This document shows, piece by piece, positions 18,009 to 25,870 of a stretch of 64,000 nt of DNA. The stretch comes from an uncultured Ignavibacteria bacterium (GTDB taxonomy: Bacteria; Bacteroidota; Ignavibacteria; SZUA-365): NCBI GenBank assembly GCA_913061095.1, contig CAJXVM010000004.1, positions 62,001 through 126,000 on the forward strand. The letters run 5' to 3'. The notes under the pieces are model-generated. The model saw only the letters and a list, made by a program, of their open reading frames with translations. It searched no databases and was not told where the DNA came from. Numbering within the stretch: position 1 is the stretch's first letter; each line of letters opens with the position of its first letter. The position numbers were made by a program, and so were the translations under genes.

Positions 18009-18710
18009 ATGCAACCACAAACCGCTATTGTGCTCGCTTCGGGGGGCATGGACTCCTGTGTCACCATCGCCATGGCGGCCGAGGAATTCGAGCTCGCGCT
18101 GCTGCACGTCAACTACGGCCAGCGCACGCAGACGCGCGAACTGATGGCCTTCGAGAATATCGCCGATTTCTACGGCGTGCCGGCGAGCCGGCGCATGGTC
18201 ATCTCCATCGAACATCTTGCGCGCATCGGCGGATCGAGCCTGACCGACACGCATCTGGAAATCCATGACGCGGAGCGCGAATCCCGCGGCATCCCCAACA
18301 CCTACGTCCCCTTCCGCAACGCCAACATGCTCAGCATCGGCGTCAGCTGGGCCGAGGTGCTCGGCGCGGAGGCGCTGTTCGTCGGCGCGGTGGAAGAAGA
18401 CAGCTCGGGCTACCCCGACTGCCGGGAGACTTTTTACGACGCCTTTCAGCGCGTCATCGAAACCGGCACGAAATACGAGCATCCTCTGCGCATCCGCACG
18501 CCGCTGATTCATCTCTCCAAGGAGGAAATCATCCGCCGCGGACTCGAACTCGGGGCGCCGCTGCAGCTGAGCTGGAGCTGCTACAAATCCGAGGAGCGCG
18601 CCTGCGGCGTCTGCGAGTCCTGCGTCCTTCGCCTCCGCGGGTTCCGCCGCGCCGGCACCGAGGATCCCATCCCCTACGAGCGCTATCCCGACGATGACCT
18701 TCTGCGCTGA
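18009..18710 (+). CDS. queC: 7-cyano-7-deazaguanine synthase QueC
   Basis: 233 residues. PP-loop SGGMDS (11-16) near the N-terminus binds ATP. The C-terminal Zn site is formed by Cys residues in SWSCYKSEERACGVCESCVLR. PNTYVPFRNANML and VGAVEEDSSGYPDCRE are typical QueC segments. It converts 7-carboxy-7-deazaguanine to preQ0 with ATP and ammonia. The ATG lies 2 nt after the queF stop; a GTG at 17991 overlapping queF would add six residues. QueD, which makes the QueE substrate, is not in the window. Confidence 0.95.
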   Translation: MQPQTAIVLASGGMDSCVTIAMAAEEFELALLHVNYGQRTQTRELMAFENIADFYGVPASRRMVISIEHLARIGGSSLTDTHLEIHDAERESRGIPNTYVPFRNANMLSIGVSWAEVLGAEALFVGAVEEDSSGYPDCRETFYDAFQRVIETGTKYEHPLRIRTPLIHLSKEEIIRRGLELGAPLQLSWSCYKSEERACGVCESCVLRLRGFRRAGTEDPIPYERYPDDDLLR

Positions 18711-19032
18711 CACCTCGAAAACCGCATTCCGTCGATGACTTTCTTCCGACACTCTCCTGCACTGACACCTCCGTCTTTCCATCCCGCCGTGTTGCCATCT
18801 TTTCATCCTGCCATGGAACGTTTTCAGTCCGGGTGAGGGCGGATTTGCTGTTTTAGTGCAACCTAAAAAATATTTTAGGCAGCATTAAAGCTGTTCTTTT
18901 TGATCCAAAACAGGCAGTTTCAGGCCGGTATTTGCCGGAAATGCAATATTTCGGGTGTATGGTGAAAGAATCGGAGCCGCCAAGCACCTTATATTGGAGC
19001 AACGATCATTCGCACCTGGAACGAGATAAGGC
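18711..19032. other. 322-bp spacer with an octamer tract, two candidate operators and a promoter
   Basis: No gene. 18774-18812 holds a degenerate tract with an 8-nt period centred on CCATC/TCATC. 18851-18890 holds two TTTTAG-N6-TAAA-type boxes. TATATTGG at 18990-18997 could be the -7 element of the next gene. Confidence 0.5.
18851..18890. promoter_or_regulatory. Candidate DtxR/MntR-type double operator
   Basis: Box 1 at 18851-18868 is TTTTAG-TGCAAC-CTAAAA, a perfect inverted repeat. Box 2 at 18873-18890 is TTTTAG-GCAGCA-TTAAAG, near-perfect. The boxes start 22 bp apart, two helical turns. The TTTTAG-N6-CTAAAA shape resembles metal-responsive DtxR/MntR operators (TTTAGG-N4-CCTAAA). The boxes lie about 145-180 bp upstream of the T9SS protein gene at 19033. 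Confidence 0.45.
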
Positions 19033-21324
19033 ATGTATCGACTGTTCAGTATCCGAACACTGATTCCGGTCATCATCACAGTGATTCTCTGTGGTTTCGT
19101 CCCTGCCGCGGCGCAGAGCATTCAATGGCAGCCGCTGACGGATTTTTATGCAGGCACCTGCCGCAATGCCATCGAGGATGACGACGGGAATCTCCTCCTA
19201 TCGCTGCCGGTGACCAACGGCTGGGATTTCCGTGGGATTCTGCGGTACGACGGGACGACCGGTGACGTGGCGGATATCGGTGTGACACCGGCTCCGATCC
19301 GTTCGTACGACACGACCGGCACGGGACGCCTGTTCTGCGCCACGGAAGAGGGGATGTTCTATTCCGACAACAGCGGCACGGACTGGCTTCGCGACCCGCA
19401 GCTCGGCAGCGCACCCGCGTATCTCGTCCGCACCCTGCGCGGCACCTGTTATGCGGTGGCCGACAGCGGCGTCGTTCATCGCTACGACGACGCGCAGCAG
19501 CAGTGGCAGCGCCTGGGCGCCATCACCATGACGCCCTACCAGCAGCACATCTCGATTCGTTCCAAGGCAATTCGTGACCTCGTCGCGGACAGCACCGGGC
19601 GGCTGTTTCTGTTGACCCAGTTCGGCGCGATCCATCAACAGAACCTGCAGACGAGCACTGACGGCGGAGTGACGTGGGAGCCGCTGGGCATCCTGCGCAT
19701 CATTTCATTCCATGCCTCGCCGCAGCGGGATGGCGTTCTTTTCGGGGATGGTGTTCAGCTGATGCGCGTTCGCTTCCCGGATCTAATCCTGGAAACCATC
19801 CCGGGCGTCAGCGGTGCCGTGACGGGCATCGTCGAGGACGACGGCGGCGTGCTGTACCTCGCGCTCGGGGAACCGAGTTTCCCCTGGCATCCCGACTCCA
19901 CGCGCACCTTCGGCGTCATGCGCTCTACCGACGGCGGGGACAATTGGAGCTGGCTGCGCGGCGGCATCCCCGTGAATCACCTCGCGTTCATGAAGGACGG
20001 ACGCCTGTTCTGTTCCTCTCCCACGGACGGTCTTCTGCTCATGGATCCCGCGACCGGCGACACCAGCCGCGTCCCGATCCCCTATGGAAACGTGACGAAC
20101 ATCGTCACGACGCCGGACGGCGCGGTGAACGTCGCCGTCGACAGCAGTGTGCATCTCGAGTTGTACCGGAGTACGGACAACGGCGAAACCTGGGCGCAGC
20201 GGCGAAGCGGCATCGCCCAGTACGACATGTGCCGTCCGCGGCTGATCCTCGACGACCGGGGACGCCTGACGCTCGGCGGCGGCATCTGGAGCTATGCCAG
20301 CTGGATGCGGACCGTCGACGGGGGCCGGACGTTCTCGAAGCTTCAGTGGAACGGCGTCGTTGCGGCGGCACTCCCGGAAGGGAAATGGGTGACCGCCACG
20401 AGCAGGTGTTCGTACCGCGACAGCACCACCGAGGCCTATTTCTCCGACGACGACGGGGGCTACTGGCAGCGTGCCGACATTCCGTTCATTGCCGCGCAGC
20501 TCGAGCGGGATGCGCCCTTCGACATCGAAAGCGTGCATCCGGGACATGTGCTCGCGTCGGGGAGAGCGGGACTGGCATTCCAGAAGGGAGGGCACGGCTC
20601 TCCGTGGTCCCGCGTCGACAACTGGAAGCCCACCGACATCTCCGTCACCGAGGACGGCATGGTGTACGTCGGCACCCGCGATACCACGGCATCCTTTATC
20701 CGCAGTTCGGATCATGGATTGACATGGCAGGCACACGGGATCGAGGATTCGCTCGCGGTGCATGACGCTCTGCATGCGGCCGGTGGCGTGCTGGTGACCA
20801 CGGCGCGGCATTTCGATATGTACGGGGAAATCAAACCCGCGACGGGAGGCGGGCTGCGATTCAGCAGTGACCTCGTGAACTGGTCGGATGCCGGCACGGG
20901 GAGCGGACTGCCCACGCGCGAGGTCACCTGCCTGGCGCGCGACAGCGCGGGCTACGTTTACGCAGGGACGCGCGGCTTTGGCGTGTACCGCAGCAGCGAA
21001 CCGGTCTCCGCCGAAGGTCCGACAGTCCTCGCCGCCGAACGTCCGCATCCTGTCCGCGCGGCGCTCGAACTGCACGTCTACCCGCAGCCGCTGGCATCCC
21101 ATGGAAGCATCGTATGCCGCATGCCCTCCGCCGGTGTGCTTACGCTGCAGCTGTACGACCTGCTCGGACGGCACATCCGCACGATCACGGGCGGCCGCCG
21201 GCACGCGGCGGGGACGCATACCGTCACGCTTGATGTTTCGTGGCTGCCGGCCGGTACCTACGTCCTGCACGCGCGCGATGGCGCGGCGTCGCGTTCGGCG
21301 AGCATCCTGCTCCGGAAGTTGTAG
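19033..21324 (+). CDS. Secreted BNR/sortilin-like beta-propeller protein with T9SS sorting domain
   Basis: 763 residues. A signal peptide (1-28, ending PAAAQ) is followed by a long region of repeated Asp-box-like strands, for example SDNSGTDWL, STDGGVTWEPL, STDGGDNWSWL, STDNGETWAQR, TVDGGRTFSKL and SSDHGLTWQAH. These are the S/T-x-D-x-G-x-T-W repeats of sialidase/BNR and Vps10-type propellers. The last ~80 residues (YPQPLASHGSIVCRMPSAG...PAGTYVLHARDG) are a T9SS sorting domain. It is likely a surface or released protein; no catalytic residues were identified. Metal-type operators may control it. Confidence 0.82.
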   Translation: MYRLFSIRTLIPVIITVILCGFVPAAAQSIQWQPLTDFYAGTCRNAIEDDDGNLLLSLPVTNGWDFRGILRYDGTTGDVADIGVTPAPIRSYDTTGTGRLFCATEEGMFYSDNSGTDWLRDPQLGSAPAYLVRTLRGTCYAVADSGVVHRYDDAQQQWQRLGAITMTPYQQHISIRSKAIRDLVADSTGRLFLLTQFGAIHQQNLQTSTDGGVTWEPLGILRIISFHASPQRDGVLFGDGVQLMRVRFPDLILETIPGVSGAVTGIVEDDGGVLYLALGEPSFPWHPDSTRTFGVMRSTDGGDNWSWLRGGIPVNHLAFMKDGRLFCSSPTDGLLLMDPATGDTSRVPIPYGNVTNIVTTPDGAVNVAVDSSVHLELYRSTDNGETWAQRRSGIAQYDMCRPRLILDDRGRLTLGGGIWSYASWMRTVDGGRTFSKLQWNGVVAAALPEGKWVTATSRCSYRDSTTEAYFSDDDGGYWQRADIPFIAAQLERDAPFDIESVHPGHVLASGRAGLAFQKGGHGSPWSRVDNWKPTDISVTEDGMVYVGTRDTTASFIRSSDHGLTWQAHGIEDSLAVHDALHAAGGVLVTTARHFDMYGEIKPATGGGLRFSSDLVNWSDAGTGSGLPTREVTCLARDSAGYVYAGTRGFGVYRSSEPVSAEGPTVLAAERPHPVRAALELHVYPQPLASHGSIVCRMPSAGVLTLQLYDLLGRHIRTITGGRRHAAGTHTVTLDVSWLPAGTYVLHARDGAASRSASILLRKL

Positions 21325-21463
21325 TTGACGTGTGATGTTGCGGCGTATGAATGACGGATTGTAATCCCCGGCAGATGGCGTCCGCACGAAGCCACGGCAC
21401 AATCCTCATGCGGTTGCATGCGAAGCAGGGTGGACGGATTTCAATCCGCCCTTCTTCATATTC

Positions 21464-21526
21464 TTTGCACTCTGCACTCTGCACTTTGCACTTTGCACTG
21501 TCGGCATCCTGCCATCTTTCCATCCC
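21464..21526. repeat. Heptamer array (TTTGCAC units) followed by an octamer tract
   Basis: Five exact heptamers, TTTGCAC, TCTGCAC, TCTGCAC, TTTGCAC, TTTGCAC (21464-21498), are followed by an 8-nt-period stretch GGCATCCT, GCCATCTT, TCCATCCC. The rest of the 286-bp spacer before aceE contains a small GGACGGAT...ATCCGCCC hairpin (21432-21451) and no gene. Confidence 0.85.
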
Positions 21527-21610
21527 GATTCCATTGAACTCCGATCCCCTTTTCCTTGTTCTCCTTGAGTACCGTTACTGACGAAAAACAGCACATTTTC
21601 AAGGATTATC

Positions 21611-24289
21611 ATGACTGATCAGGAACGCAGGGAACTCGAGGCGATCGAAACCCGGGAGTGGCTCGCCTCGCTGGACTATGTTCTTTCCGAGGGCGGCAGC
21701 GACCGCGCGCAGCGGCTTCTGCAGGATCTGCAGCAGTACGCGTATCGCAAGGGCGTACGCATGCCGTTTTCCGCCAATACACCGTTCATCAATTCCATAT
21801 CCGCCGAGGAGCAGCCGGCCTATCCCGGAAGCCGCACGCTCGAGCGCCGCATCAAGAGCCTCATCCGCTGGAACGCCATGGCCATGGTCGTGCGCGCCAA
21901 CCGCATGGAGGAGGGCATCGGCGGCCATATCTCCACGTACGCGTCCGCGGCGACCATTTACGAGGTGGCGTTCAACCACTTCTTCAAGGCGCGCGGGGAA
22001 GACGGCTTCAGCGGTGATCAGATCTATTTTCAGGGACACGCGTCGCCCGGCATGTATGCGCGCGCGTTCCTCGAAGGACGTCTCAGCGAACAGCAGCTGC
22101 ACCATTTCCGCCGTGAACTCGCCGAGGGCGGCGGGCTTTCATCCTACCCGCATCCCTGGCTGATGCCGGGTTTCTGGGAGTTCCCAACGGTGTCGATGGG
22201 GCTCGGTCCGATCATGGCCATCTACCAGGCGCGTTTCAACCGCTATCTCGAAGACCGCGGCCTCAAGGACGACCGCAACGAGAAGGTCTGGGCCTTCCTC
22301 GGCGACGGTGAAACCGACGAGCCGGAGGCGCTGGGCGCCATTTCGCTTGCAGGCCGCGCGCAGCTCAGCAACCTGATTTTTGTCATCAACGCCAATCTGC
22401 AGCGTCTCGACGGTCCCGTTCGCGGCAACGGCAATATCATCCAGGAGCTGGAGACGAATTTCCGCGGCGCGGGATGGAATGTCATCAAGGTGATCTGGGG
22501 CAGCGACTGGGATCCCCTGCTCGAGAAGGATGCCGACGGCGTGCTCGTTCGCCGCATGGGTGAGGTCACCGACGGCGACCGCCAGAGATACTCCATCGAA
22601 TCCGGCGAATACATCCGCAACCATTTCTTCGGCAGCGACGACCGGCTGCTCAAGCTCGTCGAGCAGTACAGCGACGAGCGCCTGCGCCGCCTGCGTCTCG
22701 GGGGACACGATCCCGAGAAGCTCTTCGCCGCCTACAAGATGGCCGTCGAAAGCGAGGATGCTCCCACGGTCATCATCGCCCGCACCATCAAGGGGTACGG
22801 ACTCGGCGAGGCCGGCGAGGGAAAGAATATCACGCATCAGCAGAAGAAGCTCAACGAAGAGGAGCTCAAGGAGTTCCGCACGCGCTTCAACATCCCCATC
22901 TCCGACGACGACATCGCCGAGGCGCCCTTCTACAAACCCGAGGACGACAGCTCCGAAATGAAGTATCTCCGCGAGCGGCGCGAAGCGCTGGGGGGATATG
23001 TGCCCGAGCGCAACACGAACGCACCGAAGCTGAAGACGCCGGACGAAGAGCTTTTCGAGGAATTCTACGAAGGGACGGAAGACCGCGAGGTCTCGACCAC
23101 CATGGCCTTTGTGCGCATGCTGGCGAAGCTGCTCAAGGACAAGGAGATTGGCAGGTACATCGTGCCCATCGTTCCCGACGAGGCGCGCACCTTCGGCATG
23201 GAGGCGCTGTTCCGCCAGGTCGGCATTTACTCGCACGTCGGGCAGCTCTACGATCCGGTCGACTCCGCCTCGCTGCTCTTTTACAAGGAAGCGAAGAACG
23301 GCCAGATACTCGAAGAGGGCATTACCGAGGCCGGGTCGATGTCCAGTTTCATCGCCGCCGGCACGAGCTACGCCACGCACGGCATCCCGACGATTCCCTT
23401 CTTCATCTTCTATTCGATGTTCGGCATGCAGCGCATCGGCGACCTGGTCTGGGCCGCTGCCGACATGCAGGCGCGCGGCTTCATGGTCGGCGGCACGGCC
23501 GGACGCACGACGCTCGCCGGCGAGGGACTGCAGCATCAGGACGGCAACAGCCACCTGCTGGCCTTCCCCGTCCCGAATCTCGTCACATACGATCCCTCCT
23601 TCGCCTACGAAATCGCCGTCATCCTGCGCGAAGGCATCCGGCGCATGTACGAGGAGCAGGAGAACGTGTTCTACTACCTCACCATCGAGAATGAGAACTA
23701 TCCCCAGCCGCCGATGCCCGAGGGCGACGATGTGAAGGACGGCATCCTGAAGGGACTGTATCTCTATAGGAAATCCAAAAAGAAGGATGCGAAGCTCACC
23801 GCGGACATCCTCGCCAACGGCACCATCATGAACGAGGCGCTCAAGGCGCGGGAAATGCTGGAGGAGAATTACGGCGTTGCCACGAACGTGTGGAGCGCGA
23901 CCAGCTACAAGCAGCTGCACAATGACGGACTCGAAGTGGAGCGCTGGAACCGCATGCATCCCGGCGAGGAGCCGCGCAAGCCCTACGTCACGCAGATGCT
24001 CGAAAACGCGGAAGGCGCTCTCGTGGCGGCGACCGATTACGTGAAGGCGCTGCCCGACACGATCTGCCGCTGGACGCCCAGCGGACTGATTTCGCTCGGC
24101 ACCGACGGCTTCGGCCGCTCGGAGGGGCGCGCGCAGCTGCGCGACTTCTTCGAGGTGGACGCGCGCTTCATCACGCTTGCCGTGCTGCAGCATCTGAAGA
24201 TGAAGGAGATGATCGACGGCAAGACCATTGCGAAGGCGATGAAGGACATGGACATCGATCCCGAAAAAGCGAATCCGATGATATCATAA
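21611..24289 (+). CDS. aceE: Pyruvate dehydrogenase E1 component, homodimeric type
   Basis: 892 residues, the length of single-chain AceE enzymes and unlike the alpha/beta E1 type. It has the thiamine diphosphate motif beginning GDGETDEPEALGAI (about 233-246) and ending near VINANLQRLDGP. HISTYASAATIYEVAFNHFF and HQDGNSHLLAFPVPNL are characteristic AceE segments. It decarboxylates pyruvate and transfers the acetyl group to the lipoyl group of AceF. AAGGA lies 6 nt before the ATG. It is followed by aceF after 11 nt, then lpd. Confidence 0.97.
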   Translation: MTDQERRELEAIETREWLASLDYVLSEGGSDRAQRLLQDLQQYAYRKGVRMPFSANTPFINSISAEEQPAYPGSRTLERRIKSLIRWNAMAMVVRANRMEEGIGGHISTYASAATIYEVAFNHFFKARGEDGFSGDQIYFQGHASPGMYARAFLEGRLSEQQLHHFRRELAEGGGLSSYPHPWLMPGFWEFPTVSMGLGPIMAIYQARFNRYLEDRGLKDDRNEKVWAFLGDGETDEPEALGAISLAGRAQLSNLIFVINANLQRLDGPVRGNGNIIQELETNFRGAGWNVIKVIWGSDWDPLLEKDADGVLVRRMGEVTDGDRQRYSIESGEYIRNHFFGSDDRLLKLVEQYSDERLRRLRLGGHDPEKLFAAYKMAVESEDAPTVIIARTIKGYGLGEAGEGKNITHQQKKLNEEELKEFRTRFNIPISDDDIAEAPFYKPEDDSSEMKYLRERREALGGYVPERNTNAPKLKTPDEELFEEFYEGTEDREVSTTMAFVRMLAKLLKDKEIGRYIVPIVPDEARTFGMEALFRQVGIYSHVGQLYDPVDSASLLFYKEAKNGQILEEGITEAGSMSSFIAAGTSYATHGIPTIPFFIFYSMFGMQRIGDLVWAAADMQARGFMVGGTAGRTTLAGEGLQHQDGNSHLLAFPVPNLVTYDPSFAYEIAVILREGIRRMYEEQENVFYYLTIENENYPQPPMPEGDDVKDGILKGLYLYRKSKKKDAKLTADILANGTIMNEALKAREMLEENYGVATNVWSATSYKQLHNDGLEVERWNRMHPGEEPRKPYVTQMLENAEGALVAATDYVKALPDTICRWTPSGLISLGTDGFGRSEGRAQLRDFFEVDARFITLAVLQHLKMKEMIDGKTIAKAMKDMDIDPEKANPMIS

Positions 24290-24300
24290 CGAGGAATTTC

Positions 24301-25647
24301 ATGGCTACCGAAGTCAAACTGCCCGAACTGGGCGAAAACATCACCGAAGGCGACGTGGTCAAAATCCACGTATCCCCGGGCGACACCGTCGAAGTCGATC
24401 AGCCTCTCATGGAGCTGGAGACCGACAAGGCTTCCTTCGACGTTCCCTCCGAAGTCGCCGGCACCGTCAAGGAAATCAAAGTAGAAGAGGGCGGCAAGGC
24501 CGAAGTCGGCTCCGTCATCATGATCATTGACGCGGACGAGCAGGAGCAGGATAGCCCCGCGCGTGAGCGTGGGGAAGAGGAACCGAAGAAGGAAGAGGGA
24601 AGCGCTGGCCCCACGCGTGAGCGTGGGGATGAGGAGGAACCGAAGAAGGAAGAGGGAAGCGCTGGCCCCACGCGTGAGCGTGGGGATGAGGCCGCCACCA
24701 CATCCGACTCAATCCCCCCCGCCCCCGGTCCCGCGCAGGGCGTCCCCGTTCCCGCCGCGCCGTCGGTGCGCATGTTTGCGCGCGAGCTCGGCGTGGATAT
24801 CACGAAAGTGAAGGGGAGCGGTCCGGCCGGACGCATTTCCGACGACGACGTCAAGCGCTTTGCCAAGTCGCTGATCACCGGCGCCGCCGCGAAGGGCGCG
24901 GCACCGGGTGCGCCGATGCGTCCCGACCTGCCCGATTTTTCCGTCTACGGGGAAGTCGAAGTCGAGGAGATGAGCAAGGTCCGCCGCATGACCGCCGATC
25001 AGATGGAGGTTTCGTGGTCCATTCCCGTCGTCACCCAGCACGACCGTTCCGATGTCACGCATCTCGAGGAGCTGCGCAGCGCCTGGTCGAAGCGCGCGGA
25101 GAAGGCGGGCACGAAGCTCACCGTCACCGCCATCGCACTCAAGGTGGCCGCGGCCGCGCTGAAGAAATTCCCGCAGTTCAACGCCTCGATTGACATGCGC
25201 ACGCATGAGATCATTTACAAGAAGTACGTTCACCTCGGCGTCGCGGTGGATACCGACCGCGGACTGCTGGTGCCCGTCATCCGTGACGTGGACAAAAAGA
25301 ACATCATCGACATTTCCCTCGAGCTGCAGGAGCTGGCGGAGAAGGCGCGCTCGAAAAAGATCAAGCCCGACGAGATGCAGGGCGCGACATTCACCATCAC
25401 CAATCTCGGCGGCATCGGCGGAACCTCGTTCACGCCGATCATCAACTCGCCCGAAGTCGCTATCCTGGGCATGTCGCGCAGCACGACCGAACCGGTCTGG
25501 CAGGACGGCGAATTCCAGCCGCGACTCATGCTGCCGCTGTCGCTGACCTACGACCACCGCATCATCGACGGCGCCGACGCCGCCCGCTTCCTCCGCTGGA
25601 TCGCCGAGGCCCTCGAAGAGCCGCTGCTGATGGCATTGGAGGGCTAG
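24301..25647 (+). CDS. aceF: Dihydrolipoyl acetyltransferase (pyruvate dehydrogenase E2) with repeat-expanded linker
   Basis: 448 residues. The lipoyl domain (1-78) has the lipoylated Lys43 in ETDKASF. The linker (about 79-150) contains three copies of the repeat-encoded peptide SP(A/T)RERG(D/E), two of them inside a 19-residue tandem duplication (EEPKKEEGSAGPTRERGDE). The E3/E1-binding domain lies at about 152-190 (APSVRMFARELGVDITKVKGSGPAGRISDDDVKRF). The catalytic domain (about 215-448) has His419 and Asp423 in YDHRIIDGAD. It transfers acetyl to CoA as the core of the complex. E2 linkers tolerate length change, which may explain why the insertions persist. The TAG stop abuts another copy of the palindrome. 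Confidence 0.96.
   Translation: MATEVKLPELGENITEGDVVKIHVSPGDTVEVDQPLMELETDKASFDVPSEVAGTVKEIKVEEGGKAEVGSVIMIIDADEQEQDSPARERGEEEPKKEEGSAGPTRERGDEEEPKKEEGSAGPTRERGDEAATTSDSIPPAPGPAQGVPVPAAPSVRMFARELGVDITKVKGSGPAGRISDDDVKRFAKSLITGAAAKGAAPGAPMRPDLPDFSVYGEVEVEEMSKVRRMTADQMEVSWSIPVVTQHDRSDVTHLEELRSAWSKRAEKAGTKLTVTAIALKVAAAALKKFPQFNASIDMRTHEIIYKKYVHLGVAVDTDRGLLVPVIRDVDKKNIIDISLELQELAEKARSKKIKPDEMQGATFTITNLGGIGGTSFTPIINSPEVAILGMSRSTTEPVWQDGEFQPRLMLPLSLTYDHRIIDGADAARFLRWIAEALEEPLLMALEG
24555..24685. repeat. Three in-frame palindromic elements and a 57-nt tandem duplication inside aceF
   Basis: Palindromes at 24555-24574 (CCCCGCGCGTGAGCGTGGGG), 24609-24628 and 24666-24685 (both CCCCACGCGTGAGCGTGGGG). 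The last two are exactly 57 nt apart, in a tandem duplication of the segment starting near 24580. All three are in the same reading frame, giving SPARERG, GPTRERG and GPTRERG. Confidence 0.95.
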
Positions 25648-25667
25648 CCCCATGCGTGAGCGTGGGG
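25648..25667. repeat. Palindromic element abutting the aceF stop codon
   Basis: CCCCATGCGTGAGCGTGGGG directly follows the aceF TAG (25645-25647), the same arrangement as at 2634-2655. It lies 24 nt upstream of the composite element. Confidence 0.9.
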
Positions 25668-25690
25668 ATGCGACGTATCAATACACGTCT

Positions 25691-25824
25691 TCGCCCTGAA
25701 AGGGCGACATGTCACAGCCCCGGGCAACGCCCGCGGTATGGGACGCGCTCCCACATATCTCCAGTGCCCTGAAAGGGCACAATAACGTGGTCGCCTTTTG
25801 TTCCGCCCCTTTCAGGGCGCTTCC
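25691..25824. repeat. Composite multi-hairpin dispersed element, copy B
   Basis: 134 nt, collinear with 2739-2871: TCGCCCTGAAAGGGCGA at the left, CCCCGGGCAACGCCCGCGG in the middle, GTGCCCTGAAAGGGCAC, then CGCCCCTTTCAGGGCG-CTTCC at the right. The stems are conserved while the loops and connecting bases differ, as expected if the hairpins matter. It lies between aceF and lpd, inside the PDH operon. Confidence 0.88.
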
Positions 25825-25870
25825 CGAAGGGAAAAGCCAAGAACCGAAATGAAAACACCGGAGTACTTTC

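Noticed and set aside
19783-21402. Minus-strand open frame (539 codons) opposite the propeller protein
   Set aside because: Composition typical of antisense reading in GC-rich DNA; the sense frame has regular Asp-box repeats.
22139-24193. Minus-strand open frame (684 codons) opposite aceE
   Set aside because: aceE is unambiguous on the plus strand; the antisense frame shows no family features.
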